From Ruminococcus sp. UBA4275 (GTDB lineage Bacteria; Bacillota; Clostridia; Oscillospirales; Ruminococcaceae), in NCBI GenBank assembly GCA_002395085.1, contig DGVV01000113.1:1-48469 (forward strand): DNA of 48,469 nucleotides, read 5' to 3'. The translations under genes and the position numbers were made by a program. How positions within the stretch are numbered: position 1 is the first letter of the stretch; each line of letters starts with the position of its first letter. The notes under the pieces were generated by a model that searched no databases, had not been told where the DNA came from, and saw only the letters and a list, made by a program, of their open reading frames with translations. Shown piece after piece: positions 8,801 to 16,083 of this stretch.

Positions 8801-9684
8801 TTCTCTGCCGGATAGTTGTCATCGTAGCCAACGATGAGAATTGCGTGCGGAGCAGACTCATATTCTATCTGCTCCGGAACATAGTACAGTGCAGAGGTTT
8901 CATCGTTGATGGCATAGCTGTTGAAATTCATGGAGAGATACAGTGCGTGACCGTCATTCAGTGCCTGTTTGATGAACTGATCAGATGCATTCCGTTCAGA
9001 AAGTTCATACGAAAACGCGGTGGCATGAGAGCCGGTCACATGGTATTCAGATTCCTGCTGCACCTCTTTGCGGGAGAGTTCGGAAAAATACTCCTCATCA
9101 TACGGTGCTTTGCTCTCCGAAACAATGCCGATCCAGTTTGTCATCAGACCCAGCACATCACCGACATTAGAACCGAGGTTCAGTGTATCGAATCCCATGC
9201 TGAATTCATCTGATGAAGTGTAATAGGCGAGATAGCGCTCTGAGAGGTCGATGGCGGGGCTTTCGTTCAGCAGTTCGCATTCAATACTGCCGAGAATGGC
9301 GTGCGCCCAGCAAGTTCCGAATCCGCCCTGATTCTTGACGCTGGAAATACGGCCATTCTTGCGCAGATCAACGCTTTCGGGCAGATCGGCTGTTTCGGGC
9401 AGATTCTGGATTGCTGCTTCTGCCTTGCACATGGCGATTTCCTGCGCCATTGTGTGCAGGGTAATCGGGGGGGCAGCGGCGGCGGTTTCAGCAGAGGGCG
9501 CTTCGTCAGCGGGCGTTTCAGCAGCGGGCGTTTCAGCAGTGGGTGTTTCAGCAGCGGGTGCTTCGGCAGCCAGCGGCTGGGGTTCGGGGTCCGGCGGTGC
9601 AGTTTCCGCATAGGCGTGAACTGCCGCTGCGGGAAATGCCATCGTCAGTCCCAGAAGAAATGCGAGGGCTTTTTTCATGTTCAT
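5848..9684 (-). CDS. Sortase-anchored papain-family (C1A) cysteine protease
   Basis: A 1278-residue surface protein. Residues 1-26 are a signal peptide (KKALAFLLGLTMAFPAAA). Residues about 38-72 are low-complexity Ala/Pro/Glu/Thr repeats (AETPAAETPADEAPSAET). Residues about 100-330 are a C1A peptidase domain with Q119 and C125 (VKNQGGFGTCWAHA), H280 (APHAILIVGYDD) and N310 (AWLIKNSWG). A lectin-like beta domain typical of this bacterial C1A group follows, then a chitobiase-like beta domain and about 600 residues of repeated, tyrosine- and aspartate-rich segments I cannot assign. LPQTG at 1239-1243, a hydrophobic stretch and a KRKEDAA tail form a sortase signal. The ATG at 9684 has AGGAGG nine bases upstream; a longer frame starting at 9786 has no ribosome site. 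It probably digests proteins at the cell surface. Confidence 0.87.
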   Translation of the reverse strand: MNMKKALAFLLGLTMAFPAAAVHAYAETAPPDPEPQPLAAEAPAAETPTAETPAAETPADEAPSAETAAAAPPITLHTMAQEIAMCKAEAAIQNLPETADLPESVDLRKNGRISSVKNQGGFGTCWAHAILGSIECELLNESPAIDLSERYLAYYTSSDEFSMGFDTLNLGSNVGDVLGLMTNWIGIVSESKAPYDEEYFSELSRKEVQQESEYHVTGSHATAFSYELSERNASDQFIKQALNDGHALYLSMNFNSYAINDETSALYYVPEQIEYESAPHAILIVGYDDNYPAENFLIPPQRNGAWLIKNSWGTSYGDIGYYWVSYDEPSLVHAAYFDVENANQHDTLYSLDDMGTSGAAAIQEEGDETVYYSNVYTAEEDSYLTDVMVEFLCPHDSGEITIYTGLEDLAVPTSGQAGGITPCASDDLGFRTFRLSEPVHVNAGESFSIVVRLTGETGYHIPCEYGYNEAAWVDAASHSEYEVHRPGSQSAEKILRNFGRNQSFCSADGENWVDLYDMQDEDNYYLTGNISLKAMAVREHTVHFSSYAEDLAPGTELALSCTGGNDIYYAVNDGDYALYTAPITFTGEMTLSAYVDGTPDEVFTRHYGEKKSALINLLLCCTSQYDTQLGGNYADISGDSMDAAITLYAKSVLLCPIMNGTLSDGETTCTSYESVFSYDVDLEPITITLTAQEEGLAPTEYQLRIHKEFQTFLSTGCWTDYENACWYYFDPDGESGYRTDRITGETTDFTYTISDNRIEMTENGKTRCGWIANDNLDAMIRWDDGQSVYWNNTMLTPDEYTCYSNPELCEMCSAFYAALTGKKPVSVTATCEEGSTVILSIVPAEGDAFTIQADALSAIGYLPDDKIANLKYPPVHPDQTSIRNGFWLENETFDLTCPALYYFSDTTYTSYSLYEGSCQEHPYTLESGTFLTSEEYDMWNGSLYQTHAAVWQDEDTLILTWNNGQTLKLNYYSDDTPENFQFFSLQDLRERAMDYFRASKLTSVDLESFEAINFETIRFTLLDYYDFYFGSCEYHPYYYDINRFTGIGTDESGNLIDLTKPYEIPSETLKGGIWRASDFLTIDAHFEFHDGETYGLYLDNENDWIDSCHYYLRDGKGVLVKDGKDYRILYNSDTDLLQLEKIEFMDDSVFQQYFDFQYVKEGTLDQLKYYKPERLYEMAEFDYFLKTGVSVCSYLDGMDSDGNLTIHLLDNETYEELQIYTVNIYTGVGVNLDNEEVNLPQTGNNSASALLMILLGCLLSAFGGAALFIACKRKEDAA

Positions 9685-9791
9685 ACTGTAGATCCTCCTT
9701 TGTATGATGGTAAAATATTGCGGCCATGCTTGGTGACGGAGTGCGGCAAATTTGCTTTGATACAAGCGGCTCTGTGCTGCAAACAAAATCT

Positions 9792-9823
9792 GCCGCGCAC
9801 TGCATCTGTATGCAGCGGGCGGC
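9792..9823 (-). terminator. Terminator of the sigma-like/PepSY gene
   Basis: A 14-base inverted repeat with one mismatch (GCCGCGCACTGCAT against ATGCAGCGGGCGGC, four-base loop), followed on the minus strand by AGATTTTGTTTG. It lies just past the stop at 9837. No clear promoter was seen between it and the protease gene, which may depend on readthrough. Confidence 0.7.
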
Positions 9824-9836
9824 GGATTTATTGGAA

Positions 9837-11453
9837 TTACTGAGACAATGCCCGGTATTTGAGAATTTCACCGGTCTTCATATTCAGTGTGACTTCATAT
9901 TCATATTCCGCTGTTTCAAATTCCAGTTCATAGACGTATGCGGCATTGCTGCGGTCGATCTTGGCTTTGGTAAACCGAACCTGCTCCAGGGTCAGTGCGG
10001 CGCGTTCGAGTGCGAGTTCGCGCGCCCGCAGGATGCCGATGGCATCGGTTGTGTCGGCGGAAACGCGGTTGACATCGACAGTATTGGTCATACCGGTGCG
10101 GGCATCCAGCTCAATGGTATACTGTGTGCCGTCATCGAGTGTGAAGCCGATCAGATACACATTACCGGTCTGCTTGATCTTGGTAAAGACGGCATCGCTG
10201 AGGGGCAGATCTGCAACGCGGGCGAGTGCCTGCTTCTGCGCTTCCTCCGGCGGGATCACATTTCCGCTGTCTGCGACGCTTGGATCTTCCACCGTATACT
10301 TGATGAGCATTCCGGTGCGCGAATTGATCTGCACGGTGTAGATTCTGCCGTCGCTGCCGAGCAATTCGTATTTGTAATATGCGCCTTCGCTGTCATGACC
10401 GAGTTTTTCCTTGAGAAACAGTCCTTCCTCCAGACCGGAGACCGCAGCCGCCTGACTGCGTGCATCTTCTGCGGGAATCCAGTCAGCGGTATCGGGAATC
10501 TCCTCTGCGGGATAGGCATTGACGGCAAGGCGTGCGCCGGTTTCCGCATGGATCTTGCAGAGATAGGTCTGACCGTCTGTGCAGACACAGGTGACTTCGT
10601 AGCAGGGCGGGATGTCATTCATGCGGAGCTTTGTGCTTGTGAACACTGAAATCTGCTGCTCTGTGAGCAATTCTCCTGCCTTCTCCTGTGCTTCTCCGAG
10701 CGTGAGGAATTCCTCGCGCAGGGTTTGCAGCGATGTCACATTTTCCGGACGGATGACTTCCGTTTCCGGCGGTGCAGCCGCAGGTCTTCTGCTGCGCTGC
10801 AAGCCTGTCACAGCCTGATACGTCAGCAGCGTCACGATGCAGAGCAATCCGGCAATCAGTACCCAGAGCGGCACGGTCACACGCCTGCCCTGAGAAGGGT
10901 TCTCTGCCGGTGCAGCGGACTGTGTGCGGACGATTTCGCGGACATTGCCTGTACCGGCGGGGGCATCCTGCTGCGATACCGAACTGCGGATGCTCTCTGT
11001 CAGGGCTGCTTCATCTTCCGGTGTCCATTGCAGTTCCCGCAGGGCAAAGCGCATGGCATTCTGATCTCCGCCCTGCAAAAATGAAAGCTGACGCATTGCT
11101 TTTTCGGTTTTCTGCTGCTGTTCACCGGCAGAGATGCCCAGAGCAGCGGCTGCATCCTCAGCAGAAATGTCCGTCAGCAGGCAGGCGATGCTGCGTCTTC
11201 CTGCGGGCGGCAGGCTGAGAATCGGGCGGAGTGCTTCTGGAAAATCCGAAACATCTGCCTCCGGCTGTTCCGCTGCGCGTGTCCGGCAGATGCGAAAAAG
11301 CTGCGGGAGCAGCTCCTCTGCGGGCTGTGCAGGTGCTTTGCGCATGGCAGCAGCAGCAGCTTCCCGCAAAGTCTCTTTGCCGCGCTCCTTTGAACCGAGA
11401 TACAGTACAGCAGCCGGATACAGCTTTTCCGCCCGACTGATAAGCTCCTGCAT
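9837..11453 (-). CDS. Sigma-like N-terminus, one TM segment, four PepSY repeats
   Basis: A 538-residue membrane protein. The N-terminal 125 residues resemble a degenerate sigma-70 region 2/region 4: LFRICRTRAAE, then LPPAGRRSIACLLTDISAED followed by AAALGISAGEQQQKTEKAMRQL, the layout of a region 4 helix-turn-helix. One membrane helix lies at about 194-215 (VPLWVLIAGLLCIVTLLTYQ). Outside, four PepSY-type modules follow (about 255-315, 327-388, 401-462, 473-535), each ending in a strand-turn such as YTVQINSRTGMLIKYT or YTIELDARTGMTNTVD. PepSY domains are often found beside secreted proteases and may inhibit them, and the next gene downstream is an anchored protease. A signalling or inhibitor role is inference. 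The ATG at 11453 has GGAGG six bases upstream, better than the GTG at 11459. Confidence 0.7.
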   Translation of the reverse strand: MQELISRAEKLYPAAVLYLGSKERGKETLREAAAAAMRKAPAQPAEELLPQLFRICRTRAAEQPEADVSDFPEALRPILSLPPAGRRSIACLLTDISAEDAAAALGISAGEQQQKTEKAMRQLSFLQGGDQNAMRFALRELQWTPEDEAALTESIRSSVSQQDAPAGTGNVREIVRTQSAAPAENPSQGRRVTVPLWVLIAGLLCIVTLLTYQAVTGLQRSRRPAAAPPETEVIRPENVTSLQTLREEFLTLGEAQEKAGELLTEQQISVFTSTKLRMNDIPPCYEVTCVCTDGQTYLCKIHAETGARLAVNAYPAEEIPDTADWIPAEDARSQAAAVSGLEEGLFLKEKLGHDSEGAYYKYELLGSDGRIYTVQINSRTGMLIKYTVEDPSVADSGNVIPPEEAQKQALARVADLPLSDAVFTKIKQTGNVYLIGFTLDDGTQYTIELDARTGMTNTVDVNRVSADTTDAIGILRARELALERAALTLEQVRFTKAKIDRSNAAYVYELEFETAEYEYEVTLNMKTGEILKYRALSQ

Positions 11454-11509
11454 AAGCACCCTCCTTCCCGTTAATTTCCGCCAAACTGAGCTTAATTCCG
11501 CTATTATAC

Positions 11510-11538
11510 ATTATAATCTGAAACGCAGTCTTTGTCAA
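11510..11538 (-). promoter_or_regulatory. Promoter of the sigma-like/PepSY gene
   Basis: TTGACA (11538-11533) and TATAAT (11515-11510) on the minus strand, 17-base spacer. A second TATAAT lies seven bases further downstream (11508-11503). Confidence 0.8.
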
Positions 11539-11547
11539 GCATAAAAC

Positions 11548-11579
11548 ACAGCAGCAGCACAATTTTGTACTGCTGCTGT
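11548..11579 (-). terminator. Terminator of the dockerin gene
   Basis: ACAGCAGCAG and CTGCTGCTGT form a ten-pair stem with a 12-base loop, followed on the minus strand by GTTTTATG. It is just after the stop at 11598 and closes the LRR-nfnA-nfnB-dockerin series. Confidence 0.8.
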
Positions 11580-11597
11580 CTGTATGTTTTCCGCGGC

Positions 11598-12806
11598 TCA
11601 GTCCGCGAAGATCACATAGTCGGAATTATAATGTTCCGGCTGTGCTGCGATCAGTCCTTCGCCGTAATCAACCTGATTGTCACACACGGTGAAATCGCTG
11701 AACCATCCGTCTACCACGTACATCCTGCGGGAAGGATCCGGTTCTCCGTAAGCGCGGTCCATATAGAGGGTATTATGCGAGAAAACGGCATGGTACCCCC
11801 AGCCTTCTGCCTGATTGTGTATCTCGAATGCCGCCACGATCTGCGGATTCTGATTGCGGAAGCCTGCATTGTGATGGACAAAGCAGTCATTGCCGGCGAT
11901 GTCGATGAAGCTGCCGGCATAGTTTTCACCGGTCATACCGTCACCGAAGAAGGTGCATCGCGCAATCTCCGTGCCGGTTGTGAACTCCTTGACATCAACG
12001 TGTTCCGCGGCGATATTCCGGAAGGTGCAGTCCAGCACCTTGTTGCGGTCACATTTGTAGTCAAAGCCCTTGACAGAAACCGCACTGCCGATGTATACAC
12101 CTTCGCCGTAACCGGGCGTAACCAGACCGGTATCATGAATGCTGCAAGCTGAGACCGTGCAGTCCGAACTGCCGTCGCGGATGGCAACTGCCTCTGCACC
12201 GGTTTCGCAGATTTCGCAGTTCCGGATGACCGAATGGCTTGCGTGATCCAGCACAATGCCTTTCTGCGACTGCTTGCAGATGAGGTGATCGAGAATCCAG
12301 TATGCGCCTTTGATGTGCAGCACATAGCCGTTTTCGGCAGATGAACCGGTCAGCACGGGCGGATTATCCGGATCAAGGGCGGTCAGGGTAATCGGGGCAG
12401 ATGCCGTACCGGCAGCATCGGTGTCGATTTTCTGTGCGCCCTGATACGGGGTATAATCGTATGTACCCGGCGCAATGCGGATGACATCACCGGGTTCTGC
12501 GCCGCGCACAGCCGCAAAAAGCTGTGCAATATCCGTCACATCGACGGTGCGGTGCGGCGCTTGTGCCAGCATTTGCAGCAGCAGCGTCAGATCTGTCGCA
12601 TTCAGTTTGCCGTCGCCGCTGAGGTCGGCAGCATCGGGCTGCGGCAGGACAGCATCCGGATCAGCCGTCAGCCATGTTTGCAGCAGCAGGGCATCCGCCA
12701 TGCTGCAAATGCCGTCAGCACTGATGTCGCCGGAAATGCTTTCTGCTGAGACCGGCACTGCCGCCAGCAAAAGGGCTGCTGCCAGCGCCGGAATCCGCAT
12801 TTTCAT
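11598..12806 (-). CDS. Secreted dockerin protein with right-handed beta-helix
   Basis: A 402-residue exported protein. Residues 1-21 are a signal peptide. Residues about 25-82 are a type I dockerin with two calcium-loop repeats (GDISADGICSMADALLLQ and ADLSGDGKLNATDLTLLLQ), placed unusually at the N-terminus. Residues about 95-370 form a parallel beta-helix of the pectate lyase / polysaccharide lyase type, opening with TDIAQLFAAVRGAEPGDVIR and continuing in coils such as HSVIRNCEICETGAEAVAIR. Dockerins bind cohesins on cellulosome scaffoldins, so this is probably a plant polysaccharide (pectin-like) enzyme or binding protein; catalytic residues were not identified. GGAGG lies eight bases before the ATG. 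It begins only 35 bases after nfnB with no promoter between, so co-transcription is likely. Confidence 0.83.
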   Translation of the reverse strand: MKMRIPALAAALLLAAVPVSAESISGDISADGICSMADALLLQTWLTADPDAVLPQPDAADLSGDGKLNATDLTLLLQMLAQAPHRTVDVTDIAQLFAAVRGAEPGDVIRIAPGTYDYTPYQGAQKIDTDAAGTASAPITLTALDPDNPPVLTGSSAENGYVLHIKGAYWILDHLICKQSQKGIVLDHASHSVIRNCEICETGAEAVAIRDGSSDCTVSACSIHDTGLVTPGYGEGVYIGSAVSVKGFDYKCDRNKVLDCTFRNIAAEHVDVKEFTTGTEIARCTFFGDGMTGENYAGSFIDIAGNDCFVHHNAGFRNQNPQIVAAFEIHNQAEGWGYHAVFSHNTLYMDRAYGEPDPSRRMYVVDGWFSDFTVCDNQVDYGEGLIAAQPEHYNSDYVIFAD

Positions 12807-12841
12807 GCCGCATTCCTCCTTTCACACACGCCGGAAATGCG

Positions 12842-14254
12842 TCAGGGTTCGAGGCTGAAACTGCGCATAATGGCATTGGCGGCTGTTTTGCCTGCGCCCA
12901 TTGCGGAGATGACCGTCGCAGCACCGGTGACGGCATCGCCGCCGGCATAGACATTTTCGCGGGTGGTCAGACCGTCTTCTGTCACGATGATACCGCCGCG
13001 CGCATTCACATCCAGACCTTCTGTGGTGGATTTGATGAGCGGATTTGGAGAAGTCCCGATGGCGATGATCACCGTATCAACCGGCAGTTCAAATTCCGAA
13101 CCTTCTACCGGAACAGGTCTGCGTCTGCCTTTTTCGTCCGGTTCACCCAGTTCCATTCTGATGCAGCGGATTGCCGTCACAAAGCCGTTGCGTTCATCGC
13201 GCGGCACATCCGGATTTTTGAATCCGAGGATTTCCACGGGATTGGTCAGCAGGCGGAATTCGACACCTTCTTCTGCTGCGTGTTCGACTTCCTCCTTGCG
13301 GGCCGGCAGTTCCTCCATAGAACGGCGGTAGACAATGTACACCTTTTCCGCACCGAGGCGCAGGGCGGTTCTTGCGGCATCCATCGCGACATTGCCGCCG
13401 CCGACCACCGCGACCTTGCCGTGCTTCATGATCGGTGTGACCGGATCATCCAGATATGCTTTCATCAGGTTGCTGCGCGTGAGATATTCATTTGCGGAAT
13501 ACACACCCTTGTAGCTTTCGCCGGGGATGCCCATGAAATTCGGGAGACCTGCGCCTGACCCGATGAACACCGCCTCAAAGCCCATTTCAAAGAGTTCATC
13601 CACAGTCAGGGTTCTGCCGATGATGATATTTGTCTCGATTTTGACATTCAGTGCCTTCAGTGTTTCGATTTCTTTTGCTACGATCGTTTTTGGGAGGCGG
13701 AATTCAGGAATGCCGTAAACCAGCACGCCGCCTGCCGTATGCAGTGCCTCATAGACCGTGACATCAAAGCCTTTTTTGGCGAGATCACCTGCGCAGGTTA
13801 ATCCCGACGGGCCTGAACCGATCACAGCAACGCGGTGACCGTTCGGCTGCGGTTTTTCCGTGACTGCTTCTGCAAGCTGATTGTGGTAATCAGCGACAAA
13901 GCGTTCCAGTCTGCCGATTGCGACCGGCTCAAATTTAATGCCGAGGGTGCATTTGCTTTCGCACTGACTTTCCTGCGGGCAGACTCTGCCGCAGACAGCA
14001 GGCAGCGAGGAGGATTCGGAAATGATGCGGTAAGCCCCTTCGTAATTCTGCTGTTTGATCTGCGCGATGAAATCGGGGATCGCAATATGCACGGGGCATC
14101 CGCTGACACAGGGCTGATTTTTGCAGTTAAGACAGCGGTTTGCTTCCGCGACAGCCGTGACGGCATCGTAACCCAGCGCGACCTCCTCAAAATTGCGTGC
14201 GCGCAGAACAGGAGACTGCGTGGGCATTTCATGCTTTTTCGGTTCGATTGGCAT
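12842..14254 (-). CDS. nfnB: NfnB: ferredoxin-NADP(+) oxidoreductase, large subunit
   Basis: A 470-residue flavoprotein of the glutamate-synthase small-subunit family. Two 4Fe-4S motifs are present at C41/C44/C49/C53 (CLNCKNQPCVSGCP) and C88/C92/C98/C102 (CGRVCPQESQCESKC). An FAD-binding GXGXXG (VIGSGPSGLTCAG) and a second NAD(P)-binding Rossmann segment (AVVGGGNVAMDAARTALRLG) follow. Because it sits directly after an NfnA-type gene it is best read as NfnB of the electron-bifurcating NfnAB transhydrogenase, which makes NADPH from NADH and reduced ferredoxin, rather than as a GOGAT beta subunit. The ATG at 14254, one base after the nfnA stop with AGGAGA eight bases upstream, was chosen over an earlier in-frame start at 14434. 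NADPH made here could feed glutamate synthase. Confidence 0.87.
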   Translation of the reverse strand: MPIEPKKHEMPTQSPVLRARNFEEVALGYDAVTAVAEANRCLNCKNQPCVSGCPVHIAIPDFIAQIKQQNYEGAYRIISESSSLPAVCGRVCPQESQCESKCTLGIKFEPVAIGRLERFVADYHNQLAEAVTEKPQPNGHRVAVIGSGPSGLTCAGDLAKKGFDVTVYEALHTAGGVLVYGIPEFRLPKTIVAKEIETLKALNVKIETNIIIGRTLTVDELFEMGFEAVFIGSGAGLPNFMGIPGESYKGVYSANEYLTRSNLMKAYLDDPVTPIMKHGKVAVVGGGNVAMDAARTALRLGAEKVYIVYRRSMEELPARKEEVEHAAEEGVEFRLLTNPVEILGFKNPDVPRDERNGFVTAIRCIRMELGEPDEKGRRRPVPVEGSEFELPVDTVIIAIGTSPNPLIKSTTEGLDVNARGGIIVTEDGLTTRENVYAGGDAVTGAATVISAMGAGKTAANAIMRSFSLEP

Positions 14255-14255
14255 A

Positions 14256-15110
14256 TTACGCATCTCCTTTCTGCAGCAGATTGCAGGTGTTTTCGTAGGC
14301 GCGGCGTTCAAAGTCCACATACATCCGGTTGCGGGCAATCGCTTCGTCGAAGTCGATTTCGTAGCCGTTGAAATCCGGCCCGTCCACACAGGCAAATTTT
14401 GTGAGGCGTTTGCCGTCACGGTTGAGGGTGACACGGCAGCCGCCGCACATTCCCGTGCCGTCGATCATGATCGGGTTCATGGAAACCGTCACCGGTGTAC
14501 GGTACGGGCGCGCTGCCTCCACCACGAATTTCATCATCATCATCGGGCCGACCGTCATGATCTCATCGAACTGACCGCCCGCACCGAGTATCTTCACAAG
14601 CGGCATACAGACATTGCCGTGTTCACCGTAAGAACCGTCGTCTGTCATGATGTGAAACACATCGGAGCAGGCTTTGAATTCGTCTTTCAGGATGATGAGG
14701 TCGCGGCTGCGGAAGCCGATGATGCTGGTAACGTGCGTGCCGTTTGCCTTGAATGCGCGGGCAATCGGCAGGGCAATGGCGCATCCCACGCCGCCGCCGA
14801 CAATGCAGACGCGCTGCTTGCCTTCGGTTTTGGTCGCAATGCCGAGCGGGCCGGCAAAATCGGCAATGGATTCGCCGGCGCGTTTCTGATCTAGCTTTTT
14901 GGTGGTTGCACCGAGAACCTGGAAAATAATCGAAACAGAACCGCGTTCCGGATCGGTCTGATACACAGTAAACGGCACACGTTCGCCGTCCTCATCCACG
15001 CGCAGGATGATGAACTGTCCGGCTTTGGCTTTACGGGCAACGAGCGGTGCTTCGATTTCCAGCATCGTGACCGTGCGGTTGAGTTCCTTGCGGTTTAAGA
15101 TCTGATACAT
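14256..15110 (-). CDS. nfnA: NfnA: ferredoxin-NADP(+) oxidoreductase, small subunit
   Basis: A 284-residue protein of the ferredoxin reductase-like / dihydroorotate dehydrogenase electron-transfer subunit family. It shows an N-terminal FAD-binding barrel (AGQFIILRVDEDGERVPFTV), an NAD-binding region (VCIVGGGVGCAIALPIARAF) and a C-terminal 2Fe-2S cysteine set (DGTGMCGGCRVTL and KFACVDGPDF). Paired with nfnB one base downstream, it forms the NfnAB complex that couples NADH and reduced ferredoxin to NADP+ reduction in anaerobes. AGGAG lies seven bases before the ATG. The LRR gene ends 17 bases upstream, so transcription likely starts at 15967-15995. Confidence 0.87.
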   Translation of the reverse strand: MYQILNRKELNRTVTMLEIEAPLVARKAKAGQFIILRVDEDGERVPFTVYQTDPERGSVSIIFQVLGATTKKLDQKRAGESIADFAGPLGIATKTEGKQRVCIVGGGVGCAIALPIARAFKANGTHVTSIIGFRSRDLIILKDEFKACSDVFHIMTDDGSYGEHGNVCMPLVKILGAGGQFDEIMTVGPMMMMKFVVEAARPYRTPVTVSMNPIMIDGTGMCGGCRVTLNRDGKRLTKFACVDGPDFNGYEIDFDEAIARNRMYVDFERRAYENTCNLLQKGDA

Positions 15111-15126
15111 ACTGTTCTCCTATAGA

Positions 15127-15906
15127 TTAAAGTGCTGATTGATATTCTGTCAGGATGCGCTCAGTGTCAGCGGCATTGCGCTTTGCGGCGAGCGCGATGT
15201 ATTCATCCAGATGCGCATTTTCGATCATGCCCTTTTGCAGCAGGAAACGCACCGTCTCCGGATTCTGCACCAGATACGGGAAAATCGCGGGGAGATGCGC
15301 CTTTGCTGTGCGCAGGAGATTTTCGTTTCCGGGCTGATGATGCAGTACCCGCGCGATGGTTTCACAGCGGTACTGCTCATCCATATACAGATGATCGTAC
15401 TCGCCGTTGATGAGAAGTCTTGGCAGCTCGTCAACCATGACATGGCGAATCTGCCGCGAAACTTCGGTTGTGTTTTCTTCACAAAGACCGTATTCTTCCG
15501 CAATATCGTCCCAGATATAAGCATCGAAACGCTCCTCGTCAATATCGAAATGCTCTCCATAAATCGTGATCTCATGGATGCCGTCACAATCATCGAAAAT
15601 GCGGTCTCCGACAGAGATCAGACTGTTCGGCAGCACGATCTCATCCAGATGATGGCAGTCGCAAACCGCCTGTTTTTTGATTTCAGTCAGTGTTTCGGGA
15701 AAAACAATATCGCAAAGATTGCGGCAATCCATAAATGCGAGTCTTTGAATCGCCCTGACACCTTCGGGAATCACGACGCAGCGCATATAATTGCGGTGAA
15801 ATGCTCCGTATCCGATTTCCGTCACGCCGTCAGGGACTGTAAAAGTCGTCTCATGGCCCGTATATTGGCTGAATACACCGTCCTGGATCTGATATTCCTG
15901 TTTCAT
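15127..15906 (-). CDS. Cytoplasmic BspA-type leucine-rich-repeat protein
   Basis: A 259-residue protein without a signal peptide. Residues about 15-115 are BspA/LRR_5 repeats (TFTVPDGVTEIGYGAFHRN, CVVIPEGVRAIQRLAFMDC, DIVFPETLTEIKKQAVCDC, EIVLPNSLISVGDRIFDDC). The C-terminal 130 residues are helical and acidic, with short ankyrin-like phrases (NPETVRFLLQKGMIENAHLD). It is first in an apparent operon with nfnA and nfnB, but nothing in the sequence explains that link. The ATG at 15906 has GGGAG nine bases upstream; an earlier in-frame start at 15978 overlaps the promoter. Function unknown, possibly protein-protein contacts. Confidence 0.75.
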   Translation of the reverse strand: MKQEYQIQDGVFSQYTGHETTFTVPDGVTEIGYGAFHRNYMRCVVIPEGVRAIQRLAFMDCRNLCDIVFPETLTEIKKQAVCDCHHLDEIVLPNSLISVGDRIFDDCDGIHEITIYGEHFDIDEERFDAYIWDDIAEEYGLCEENTTEVSRQIRHVMVDELPRLLINGEYDHLYMDEQYRCETIARVLHHQPGNENLLRTAKAHLPAIFPYLVQNPETVRFLLQKGMIENAHLDEYIALAAKRNAADTERILTEYQSAL

Positions 15907-15966
15907 GGCTGGTTCTCCCTTGCGTTCGTGTTTCATCAGATGATGCAGATGAATGGTTGTGCTATT

Positions 15967-15995
15967 ATTGTAGCACATTCTCCGGAAAAATGCAA
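15967..15995 (-). promoter_or_regulatory. Promoter of the LRR-nfnA-nfnB operon
   Basis: TTGCAT (15995-15990) and TACAAT (15972-15967) on the minus strand with a 17-base spacer, about 60 bases before the LRR start codon. Confidence 0.7.
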
Positions 15996-16041
15996 TGGGT
16001 GCGGGGCGGTTTCCTGTGCGGAGAATGCCTTCCCGGCAAAC

Positions 16042-16081
16042 AAAACCCGCGAACCTGTTTGTACGCAGATTCGCGGGTTTT
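16042..16081 (-). terminator. Terminator of bioY
   Basis: AAAACCCGCGAA and TTCGCGGGTTTT form a perfect 12-pair stem with a 16-base loop; the 3' arm itself supplies the T run on the minus strand. It lies two bases after the bioY stop region. Confidence 0.85.
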
Positions 16082-16083
16082 CG

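Noticed and set aside
6742..9213. Long open frame on the plus strand opposite the protease gene
   Set aside because: It lacks a ribosome site and family features and its composition mirrors the complementary protease codons; the minus-strand frame has catalytic motifs, signal peptide and anchor.
9470..9600. Short-period DNA repeat resembling a CRISPR or microsatellite
   Set aside because: It is the coding sequence of the Ala/Pro/Glu/Thr linker of the protease; there are no spacers of uniform length or cas genes.
12842..14254. NfnB-type gene as the beta subunit of glutamate synthase
   Set aside because: It is coupled to an NfnA-type gene rather than to a GOGAT alpha subunit, and the split glutamate synthase elsewhere has its own flavoprotein reductase.
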